Source of the DNA: an uncultured Oscillospiraceae bacterium
GTDB taxonomy: Bacteria; Bacillota; Clostridia; Oscillospirales; Acutalibacteraceae
Direction: 5' to 3'
Assembly: GCA_900552605.1 (NCBI GenBank)
Contig: USAR01000016.1
Coordinates: 1 to 12,689, forward strand
DNA length: 12,689 nt
A program made the position numbers and the translations under genes. Under the pieces are notes generated by a model. That model ran no database searches, was not told where the DNA came from, and saw only the letters and a program-made list of their open reading frames with translations. Positions 1 to 5,502 of the stretch are shown piece after piece. How positions within the stretch are numbered: position 1 is the stretch's first letter; each line of letters begins with the position of its first letter.

Positions 1-167
1 TAGCAAAAGCTGATAACTCCGGGAATGACGCTTACCTTCTCGTTGCCCGTAACAAAATATTCCGTAACAGCGATTTTAGAAAAGCGGTCTGCAATAATCG
101 CAATAACGGAGACTATGATCGCCGCAATTAAGGAACCGGTATATTTTTTATTATTGGTTTTGCTCAT
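1..167 (-). CDS. lspA: Lipoprotein signal peptidase (signal peptidase II), N-terminal fragment
   Basis: This is the first 55 codons of a gene that runs off the left edge. LspA is an integral membrane aspartyl protease that removes the signal peptide of prolipoproteins after lipidation. The visible part begins MSKTNNKKYTGS, followed by one hydrophobic segment (about residues 12-28) that ends in ADRFSK, the counterpart of the D-Q-x-[ST]-K motif after TM1 in LspA. It continues with VTEYF, a short turn, and VIPGVISF, which matches the conserved 'IPG...' stretch before the periplasmic loop. The two catalytic aspartates lie beyond the window and cannot be checked. Its ATG overlaps the divIVA TGA as ATGA, so it is probably translationally coupled to divIVA. 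lspA lying near divIVA is familiar in Bacillota. The motif order makes the family call firm despite the short fragment. Confidence 0.88.
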   Translation of the reverse strand, partial: MSKTNNKKYTGSLIAAIIVSVIAIIADRFSKIAVTEYFVTGNEKVSVIPGVISFC

Positions 168-1105
168 TGTTCCTCGTTGCCGCCTGCAAGGTCAAGTGTA
201 ATTTCTGAAGGCGCTGCTTCCTCACTCTTTTCAGCAGACTTATCATCAGCGTCCTTTTGACTGTTTTCCTGAGCCTTGCTTTGCGACTGAGCGTCTTTGT
301 TTGCAGTCTTTTCAGTTTCATTTTCCGACTTCGGCTCGTTGTTTGCCGCCGCCATTGCGTCTTCGCTTGTGCTTTCCTTCGCTTTTTTCGACATCTCGCT
401 GTCTAACGACAGAGAGCGCAGCTCACCGAGCTGTTCCTCATAGAAATTAACAATAACATTTTTAACCTCTGAAAACTCGGTGCGCAGCTTGTTGCAAAGC
501 TCCTGCTCGTTTTTAAGCTTTTCACGCGTTGCCGTAAGCATACGTCCTGAGCGTGCAACCGCCTCGTTTATGATATTTTCAGCCTCTGCCCTTGCGGCGG
601 CGTTGATGGATTTTTCCTTGCGCTCAGCCTCTGCCAGAACCGCATTTGCTTTTTCAAGCGTTTCGGCAGCCTGACTGTCGGCACGGGCAATTATAACCTT
701 TGCGTCCTCGGCTGTTTTTTCAAGCAGCTGCTGTGAAGAGACCCTTGCCTCCTCCTCAATCTGCTGAGCAAGCTTTTGAGTGCGCACAAGCAGAGATTCA
801 ATGCCGTAGTTTGTAGGTGCGGCACTCTCGGCTTTCTGCGGCGCGGGCTCTGCTTTTTCCACCGGCTTTTGGGGCATGGCAACCGATTGCTCTTTAACCG
901 TCGGCTTTGCCGTAAATGCTGCTGCATCGTTTTGAATTTCGCTCTTGCCTGCTTCAAATTTTGCCTTTTCCAAAGCGCGGATTTTTGCCGTCATACTCTC
1001 AATGCAAACCGCAACCTCGTCCAAGAACAAATCAACATCGGACTGTTTATAGCCGCCGATTGCTACCTTTTGAAAAACAACTCCGCGAACCTCATCTGCT
1101 GTCAT
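164..1105 (-). CDS. divIVA: DivIVA-family cell division / polarity protein with long acidic tail
   Basis: This is a 313-residue DivIVA-domain protein. DivIVA proteins bind curved membrane at septa and poles and recruit division or sporulation partners. Residues 1-35 show the N-terminal domain: FQKVAIGGYKQSDVDLFLDE fits the F-x-K-x-x-x-G-G-Y-x-x-x-x-V-D-x-F-L-D pattern of clostridial members. A Pro/Lys/Ala/Glu-rich linker follows (about 66-97). A long heptad-rich coiled coil (about 100-232) has many Ala, Glu and Lys residues. Residues 235-300 are a low-complexity tail of Glu, Lys, Ser, Asn and Ala, and the protein ends EITLDLAGGNEEQ. The ribosome site AGGGGG lies about 10 nt before the ATG. 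The gene sits 18 bp after ylmH and overlaps lspA. B. subtilis DivIVA has about 164 residues, so this one is much longer, mostly through linker and tail. The family call is secure; the exact partners are unknown. Confidence 0.9.
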   Translation of the reverse strand: MTADEVRGVVFQKVAIGGYKQSDVDLFLDEVAVCIESMTAKIRALEKAKFEAGKSEIQNDAAAFTAKPTVKEQSVAMPQKPVEKAEPAPQKAESAAPTNYGIESLLVRTQKLAQQIEEEARVSSQQLLEKTAEDAKVIIARADSQAAETLEKANAVLAEAERKEKSINAAARAEAENIINEAVARSGRMLTATREKLKNEQELCNKLRTEFSEVKNVIVNFYEEQLGELRSLSLDSEMSKKAKESTSEDAMAAANNEPKSENETEKTANKDAQSQSKAQENSQKDADDKSAEKSEEAAPSEITLDLAGGNEEQ

Positions 1106-1123
1106 AATGCTGTTCCCCCTAAT

Positions 1124-1858
1124 TTAAACATATTTTTTATAGTTTAGTATGATCCTGCCTTTTTTTGATCTTCCGCTCATATCACCGACAATGTACCTGC
1201 CAAATCCGCGCACGCTTATTCTGTCATCTGCCTTTACACCGTGCGTGATTCTTTGCTCGCAAAGCGAATTAACGGAAACGTTTCCCTTTTCAATCATTTC
1301 GGCAGCCATACTTCTGCTGACTCCGCAAATTGCCGAAATTATACAATCGAGCCTGTCGGAAGAAACCGTGCGGCTGCAACCCTCTGTCCTGCCGTTTTCG
1401 GGCAGCTCGTCCGGCAAGCCTTCGGTTAAGATAACACCCTCCCCGCCGACCTTTCCAAGCTGTGTTTTAACAAAATCCGCAACATCGTTAAGCAGGAATA
1501 AAACCGCCTTGCCTTGTCCTACAAGTATATCTCCCACAGAGCGCCTGGTTATACCGAGCGACATCAGCGAGCCCAAAAAATCACGGTGCGAAAGCTTTGC
1601 CGACTCCCTGAAAGAAAGCGTAAACGCGGTTATCGGAAACGGGACGTTTTCTTCATCGCACCAATCAGGCAAGATACCAAGCACCGTTCGCAGTGCGCCG
1701 TCGTATCCGCCGAAAAAGCAGTGCTTTGAACCTTTTACCGCGGCTTTTGCCTCGGCTGCCTCGCTTTCTGAAAGAAAACCCACAAACCGCGGCGTGCTGC
1801 GCGCTTGTGTAAGTCGCACAGCGTCGTTAACGCGTGTGGGTATTCCTATATCAGACAT
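1124..1858 (-). CDS. ylmH: YlmH-type S4-domain RNA-binding protein
   Basis: This 244-residue protein is full length for YlmH. The central part contains HRDFLGSLMSLGITRRSVGD (91-110), the hallmark H-R-D-x-L-G-x-x-x-x-x-G-I-x-R-x-x-x-G-D motif of the family. The S4 RNA-binding domain lies at about 166-224, including SSDRLDCIISAICGVSR and the basic ITHGVKADDRISVRGFGRY segment. YlmH binds the ribosome or tRNA and in B. subtilis has been linked to ribosome-associated quality control of stalled 50S-peptidyl-tRNA complexes; I recall this from published work and did not derive it here. Its ATG lies 8 bp inside the end of sepF (AATGTCTGA), so it is probably translated by re-initiation. No strong ribosome site is visible before it. 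In many Bacillota a ylmG (YggT) gene lies between sepF and ylmH; here it is absent and the two overlap directly. Confidence 0.9.
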   Translation of the reverse strand: MSDIGIPTRVNDAVRLTQARSTPRFVGFLSESEAAEAKAAVKGSKHCFFGGYDGALRTVLGILPDWCDEENVPFPITAFTLSFRESAKLSHRDFLGSLMSLGITRRSVGDILVGQGKAVLFLLNDVADFVKTQLGKVGGEGVILTEGLPDELPENGRTEGCSRTVSSDRLDCIISAICGVSRSMAAEMIEKGNVSVNSLCEQRITHGVKADDRISVRGFGRYIVGDMSGRSKKGRIILNYKKYV

Positions 1859-2318
1859 TGTTAAAATACATTCCGCTGTTTTCCAGCTCGTCCAAAATCA
1901 TATCTCCCATAACGTCAACGGAACGGGGAGTAATTATGTATGTGCTGTTCGCAACACGTTTAAGCTGACCGTCGTTTGCATATGCAACGCCGCTTAAAAA
2001 GTCGATAAGACGGCGGCATATCTCCTTGTTCGTTCCCTCAAGCACTACGGTGCGCTTAGCATTGAGATGATCCGCAACAGAGCGACCGTCTTCAAATGTT
2101 TCGGGCTTTGCCAAAACCACCTTTATATTCTGCACAGGACGCGGTGCCGATTGCACGTTACTCTCCTTTGCAAAAACGCTGCGGGATCGGGCAACGGGTT
2201 GCTCGGGTGCTGCGGCTTCCCTTGCCGGTGTGCTTTCAGCTGCTGCTGTTGCTTCTGTTTCCTCTTCACCCTCAACCGGAACACTTATGATATCCTTTAT
2301 CCATTCCCCAAATTTCAT
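1851..2318 (-). CDS. sepF: Cell division protein SepF
   Basis: This 155-residue protein is close to the usual SepF length. SepF binds FtsZ filaments on their membrane side and helps anchor and align the Z-ring. The N-terminus MKFGEWIKDII fits the short amphipathic membrane-binding helix. Residues 16-62 are a Glu/Ala/Pro-rich linker. The SepF core runs from about 64 to 140: NIKVVLAKPETFEDGRSVADHL, then a KRTVVLEGT strand, RRLIDFLSGVAYANDGQL containing the conserved G110, and TPRSVDVMG. A strong AAGGAG ribosome site sits about 9 nt before the ATG. The gene follows yggS by 49 bp and overlaps ylmH by 8 bp, the standard yggS-sepF-ylmH-divIVA neighbourhood. The call rests on the whole core domain and the context. 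Confidence 0.95.
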   Translation of the reverse strand: MKFGEWIKDIISVPVEGEEETEATAAAESTPAREAAAPEQPVARSRSVFAKESNVQSAPRPVQNIKVVLAKPETFEDGRSVADHLNAKRTVVLEGTNKEICRRLIDFLSGVAYANDGQLKRVANSTYIITPRSVDVMGDMILDELENSGMYFNNV

Positions 2319-2367
2319 AAACCATACTCCTTTCAGTGCTGTGCAAAAAAATCCGATTGCCGCACTG

Positions 2368-3096
2368 TTATTTATAGATTCTCTTTCCGAATAACGCTGA
2401 GCCTATGCGCACAAGATTTGCGCCCTCCTCAATTGCAATGTCGAAATCCTCCGACATACCCATTGAGAGATACTCCACACTACTATTATCTATGTTTTTG
2501 CTCTGTATGTCAATAAATAAGTTACGCATTTCTGCAAAATATTTTCTTAAAACGCTGTTTTGCTCGCAAATCGGCGGAATTGCCATAAGTCCTCTTATGT
2601 GAATATGGGAAAATTTTGCAATCTCTCGGAGTCCTTCCTCAAGCTCTTCCTTTTTAAAGCCCGATTTATTTTCCTCGTTTCCGATGTTAACCTCAAGCAA
2701 AACATCCATTTTAATATTTTTCTTTTGACACTGCTTTTCAATTTCCTTTGCAAGATGCACCGAGTCTACCGATTCTATCATCTCGACCTTATCGATTATA
2801 TCCTTAACCTTGTTGGTTTGCAAGTGGCCTATCAAATGACGGCGCACCGGCAGCAAGTCTTGGTGCTTCGAAAGCAGCTCCTGCACCCGATTTTCGCCTA
2901 TTACCTCAACTCCGCTTTCGATTGCGTGGTTAATAATTTCCGTAGGCACTGTTTTGGTTGCCGCAAGCAGTGTTATATCACCCGCGCTTTTGCCGGCATT
3001 TGCAGCCGCTGTTGCTATGCGTTCCTTAATCTCGGCATAAGCCTCATCAAACGCTTTAATGCGCTCACTTTCTGCGGTTGATAACTTTTCCGTCAT
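2368..3096 (-). CDS. yggS: YggS-type pyridoxal phosphate homeostasis protein
   Basis: This 242-residue protein is a member of the YggS/YlmE/PROSC family, single-domain TIM-barrel PLP-binding proteins thought to buffer PLP and to affect amino-acid and keto-acid balance; no catalytic turnover is firmly known. K48 in LLAATKT is the Schiff-base lysine. Other family blocks are IGENRVQE (67-74), HLIGHLQTNK (87-96), the strand VLLEVNIGNEENKSGF (132-147), RGLMAI (168-173), YLSMGMSEDFDIAIEEG (209-225) with the phosphate-binding Ser/Gly loop, and VRIGSALFGKR at the C-terminus. The ribosome site AAAGGGGAAG lies about 8 nt before the ATG, inside the end of the upstream adaptor gene (32 bp overlap). It is the B. 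subtilis ylmE equivalent by position, directly before sepF. Confidence 0.95.
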   Translation of the reverse strand: MTEKLSTAESERIKAFDEAYAEIKERIATAAANAGKSAGDITLLAATKTVPTEIINHAIESGVEVIGENRVQELLSKHQDLLPVRRHLIGHLQTNKVKDIIDKVEMIESVDSVHLAKEIEKQCQKKNIKMDVLLEVNIGNEENKSGFKKEELEEGLREIAKFSHIHIRGLMAIPPICEQNSVLRKYFAEMRNLFIDIQSKNIDNSSVEYLSMGMSEDFDIAIEEGANLVRIGSALFGKRIYK

Positions 3097-4291
3097 AAAG
3101 ATTCTTCCCCTTTATCACAATTTCGTCGTATAGCTTAAGCCTTACTCCCGTTGTCTGAGCCTCGCAAATGCAGTAGCTGTCGGTTGAATAAAGCACGTTT
3201 ACCGGCACAAAGCTTAAAACCGAGCCGGAAAGTACATACACACCTTTTTTATTATCTACAAATCGTATTGCCTTTGAGTTAACCTGCAAGCCTGTGTAGT
3301 TTTCAAGCACCGCTGTCATATCGTGAGTGCGCATGGAAGCAAGCTCTGCATTCATATATGTGCATGAGAACACTATAACCGCTGTGTTGTTGCCCGTTTT
3401 ACGGTTTATTTTTTTAACCTTCACCGGCAGCTCGGGCGTGGATTCAAAATTGGTTTTAAGCGTTATATCGCTGTCCTCTGTAAACTTAAGGCTGTCGTCA
3501 AGTGAAAGCGTTGCCGCAAGATACCATTCGTAATCGGAAACGATCTTTCCCACAAGTCTGCCGCTTACATCTTCGTTCTTCGGTTTCAAATTTGCAAGTG
3601 TCTCAGGTGTAAGCTTATCTATCTTTTTGCTTGAAAGCACCTTTTCATAACCGTCAACGCCTGAAACGAAATATCCCGATTTTTTTGATTTAACCGTACC
3701 TAGAGTTCCGCTTTTTTGCTTTTTCAGCGCCGACAGTCTTTCTTTGTAGCCTGCAAGCAGCTGCGAAAATCCCTCGCTTTGTCCCGTTACCACCTGACGG
3801 CGGTTCATAAGCTTTAAAAGCAGTGCAGCAGATTCCGAACTGCTGCTTTGCTTTCCCGTTGCAGCCTCATTTATAAGGCTTAAAAGAGCCGAATCAATGC
3901 GGCTGTCAAGATAATCGATATCAACCGCTTCCGAGGTGTTATAACCATCAACCTCTTCAAGGTCGGCTATCGCTTTTTCAAGATTTTCAATTTCGGTTTC
4001 AATGCCGGCGTCCGATTCGCTTTTGTAGATCTCGGCAACAACACCGCCTTTCTCAATCTTTCCGCCGTCATCAACATTATAGCTTAAAACGCCGCTGCTG
4101 TCGGTTGTTAAAAGACTTTCATCGCGAATGGCAACCGTTTTAAGCTCGATGCCGTTGTAAGTGCTGTAATGTATAACCGTTCCTGTCGTAACGGGATTAT
4201 AAAACGACTGATAAAGCTGAAAAAGCACAACAAAAATCAAAAGGCAAACCGAAACGACCTTAATAACCTTTGTGCCCGACTTCTCACTCAT
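3065..4291 (-). CDS. HlyD-like membrane-anchored adaptor (membrane fusion protein), role unknown
   Basis: I do not recognise a named gene. From the ATG at 4291 the product has 408 residues. It has a short cytoplasmic N-terminus and one membrane segment (about 9-28, rich in V, L, I and F), so the rest probably lies outside the membrane. A lipoyl-like half motif follows (65-89, SSGVLSYNVDDGGKIEKGGV). A helical stretch with coiled-coil character includes about 96-113 and 175-192, and a second lipoyl-like half begins with SGYFVSGVDGYEKVL (205-219). The C-terminal barrel-type region contains GLQVNSKAIRFVDNKKGVYV (334-353), as in periplasmic adaptors. No transporter or outer-membrane gene is nearby. 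An upstream in-frame TTG at 4306 is possible, but the ATG overlaps the miaA stop (ATGA) and looks better. The gene is coupled to miaA before it and yggS after it, which hints at an envelope or division role (inference). Confidence 0.7.
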   Translation of the reverse strand: MSEKSGTKVIKVVSVCLLIFVVLFQLYQSFYNPVTTGTVIHYSTYNGIELKTVAIRDESLLTTDSSGVLSYNVDDGGKIEKGGVVAEIYKSESDAGIETEIENLEKAIADLEEVDGYNTSEAVDIDYLDSRIDSALLSLINEAATGKQSSSSESAALLLKLMNRRQVVTGQSEGFSQLLAGYKERLSALKKQKSGTLGTVKSKKSGYFVSGVDGYEKVLSSKKIDKLTPETLANLKPKNEDVSGRLVGKIVSDYEWYLAATLSLDDSLKFTEDSDITLKTNFESTPELPVKVKKINRKTGNNTAVIVFSCTYMNAELASMRTHDMTAVLENYTGLQVNSKAIRFVDNKKGVYVLSGSVLSFVPVNVLYSTDSYCICEAQTTGVRLKLYDEIVIKGKNLYDGKVINRRK

Positions 4292-5217
4292 AATGTCTTC
4301 ATCCAATCTTTAATATAATTTTCGGCAGCCGCAATCGCATCGCCGCCGTCCACGAAAATCGGCAGTGCGTTCTGCCTTTTTGAAAACCAGGTCTGCTGCC
4401 TTTTTGCATACCTTCTTGTTGCTGTTTTAAGGTTTTCCACCGCTTGTTCTTTGGTTATCTCACCATCTAAATACGGATAAACTTCCTTGTGACCTATTGC
4501 CTGTCCCGCTCCGTTTTCCAAAACAAACGGGCGTGCGGCTGCCGCTTCTTCCAACAGTCCTTGCTCCATCATAATATCGACTCGGCGGTTAATTCTTTCG
4601 TAAAGGTTCTCGCGATTAAAAAAATCAAGTCTTAAGTAACACACATTGTACCGAGAGCCGTCTTTTTTTGAAAGCTCGTTGTGCTTAGTAATTGTAACGC
4701 CGGTTGAAAGAAAAACCTCAAGTGCGCGTATCACACGACGGGTGTTGTTAACATCGATTTTTCTTGCCGAGTCCTCATCTACGGCACACAGCATATCGTG
4801 CATATACTGCGCTCCGTTTGCTTTTAGCTTTTCTTCAAGCTCTTTACGAATTTCAGTGCTGCCGCAGTCATTAAGCTTAACATCATCTGCCAAAGAATCA
4901 ATATAAAGCCCCGTGCCGCCGACAACGATCGGCAGCTTCTTGCGCTTCGATATTTCCTCTGCTTTTTCGTGCGCAAGCGGCAGGTAATCGGCAACGGAAA
5001 ACTTTGTGCCGAGCTCTAAAAACCCGATAAGGTGGTGCGGCACAGCGTGCAACTCTTCTTCGCTCGGCTGAGCTGTGGCAATGGGGATCCCGCGGTAAAT
5101 CTGCATTGAATCCGCCGAGATTATCTCACCGCCGAATTTTTGCGCCAGCTTTATGCCGAGCGCCGTTTTGCCCGAGGCAGTAGGCCCTGCCACAACAAGC
5201 AGCGGAATTTTTCCCAT
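4288..5217 (-). CDS. miaA: tRNA dimethylallyltransferase MiaA
   Basis: MiaA transfers a dimethylallyl group from DMAPP to N6 of A37 in tRNAs that read UNN codons, giving i6A, the substrate of MiaB. From the ATG at 5217 the protein has 309 residues, the usual length. It has the P-loop GPTASGKT (11-18), ISADSMQIYRG (34-43) with the catalytic Asp region, VPHHLIG (59-65), PIVVGGTGLYIDSL (96-109), NNTRRVIRALEV (157-168), GQAIGHKE (238-245) and the C-terminal TRRYAKRQQTWF (267-278). An in-frame ATG at 5253 would add 12 residues but lacks a ribosome site, whereas AAGAGGTG stands 5 nt before the 5217 start. The gene is separated from mutL by a long palindrome-bearing gap. Its last bases overlap the adaptor start as ATGA. 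Confidence 0.96.
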   Translation of the reverse strand: MGKIPLLVVAGPTASGKTALGIKLAQKFGGEIISADSMQIYRGIPIATAQPSEEELHAVPHHLIGFLELGTKFSVADYLPLAHEKAEEISKRKKLPIVVGGTGLYIDSLADDVKLNDCGSTEIRKELEEKLKANGAQYMHDMLCAVDEDSARKIDVNNTRRVIRALEVFLSTGVTITKHNELSKKDGSRYNVCYLRLDFFNRENLYERINRRVDIMMEQGLLEEAAAARPFVLENGAGQAIGHKEVYPYLDGEITKEQAVENLKTATRRYAKRQQTWFSKRQNALPIFVDGGDAIAAAENYIKDWMKTL

Positions 5218-5222
5218 TTTCA

Positions 5223-5230
5223 CACCTCTT
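5223..5230 (-). promoter_or_regulatory. Ribosome binding site that sets the miaA start
   Basis: On the minus strand the sequence AAGAGGTG stands five bases before the ATG at 5217, with the GAGG core about seven bases away. The upstream in-frame ATG at 5253 has no purine-rich site in front of it. This supports the shorter 309-residue MiaA, which also matches the family N-terminus. Confidence 0.75.
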
Positions 5231-5502
5231 ATCTGTCGGTTGGTTTTATTCATCAGTAAATTCGTTTCGTCTTTGCAAGGCTTTAGGCACGGAGGCTTTA
5301 ACTTTCATCTAACCGACACCGCCTTCAGCACAGCTTTAGCTTTGCGCCGCGGCGCAAGGCTAAAGCTGCGCTGTCAGCGGTGATTTTACAAAAAAATGCC
5401 AAAGCCGCCCTTTAAAAGGAAAAATCAACTTTATAAAAAACTGAAAACCAAATGTTGTACTTAACGGAAAAAAGCCGATTTCTGAGCAACGTTAAAACCA
5501 AG
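5231..5502. other. Intergenic gap between mutL and miaA, no gene
   Basis: This is the only long non-coding gap inside the minus-strand gene run. Apart from the palindrome it holds A/T-rich sequence next to the mutL stop (about 5410-5500). I see no convincing open frame with a ribosome site on either strand. GCTTTA-like words recur (near 5282, 5295 and 5333, and reversed near 5360), and GCAAGGCT occurs twice (5275-5282 and 5354-5361). No good -35/-10 pair for miaA stands out on the minus strand, although weak TATAAA-like boxes exist. Whether miaA is read through from mutL or has its own promoter cannot be settled by eye. Confidence 0.6.
5291..5409. repeat. Long GC-rich palindrome (imperfect inverted repeat) between mutL and miaA
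   Basis: A near-symmetric inverted repeat is centred between 5349 and 5350. The heart TTGCGCCGCGGCGCAA (5342-5357) is a perfect palindrome. It is extended by 11 more pairs (GCTTTAGC/GCTAAAGC type, one G-U), one mismatch, four pairs, a three-base mismatch bubble and a six-pair base CACCGC/GCGGTG (5317-5322 with 5377-5382). A weaker outer stem GGAGGCTTT/AAAGCCGCC (5291-5299 with 5401-5409, one mismatch) follows after near-equal bulges of 17 and 18 bases. The palindrome can fold on either strand. No T-run follows on the minus (transcribed) strand, so a plain intrinsic terminator is unlikely. It could be an RNA processing or stability structure, or a REP- or MITE-like palindromic element. The structure is seen directly; its role is unknown. 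Confidence 0.8.

Noticed and set aside
1149..1997. Plus-strand open frame of 282 codons opposite ylmH and the end of sepF
   Set aside because: It is the antisense of well-conserved genes, has a Ser/Pro-rich composition typical of shadow frames, and has no family motif.
2067..2516. Plus-strand Cys/Phe/Leu-rich open frame crossing sepF and yggS
   Set aside because: The Cys-rich and Phe-rich runs come from reading the Ala/Glu-rich SepF linker backwards; both underlying genes are secure.
5317..5382. The large palindrome as an intrinsic terminator for mutL
   Set aside because: The stem is strong, but the minus-strand sequence after it is TCGGTTAGATG with no T-run; on the plus strand it is followed by ATTTTACA, also not a proper tail.
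5461..5495. TTAACG/CGTTAA inverted repeat after the mutL stop as a terminator
   Set aside because: It has only six A/T-rich pairs around a 23-base loop and no U-run after it on the minus strand.
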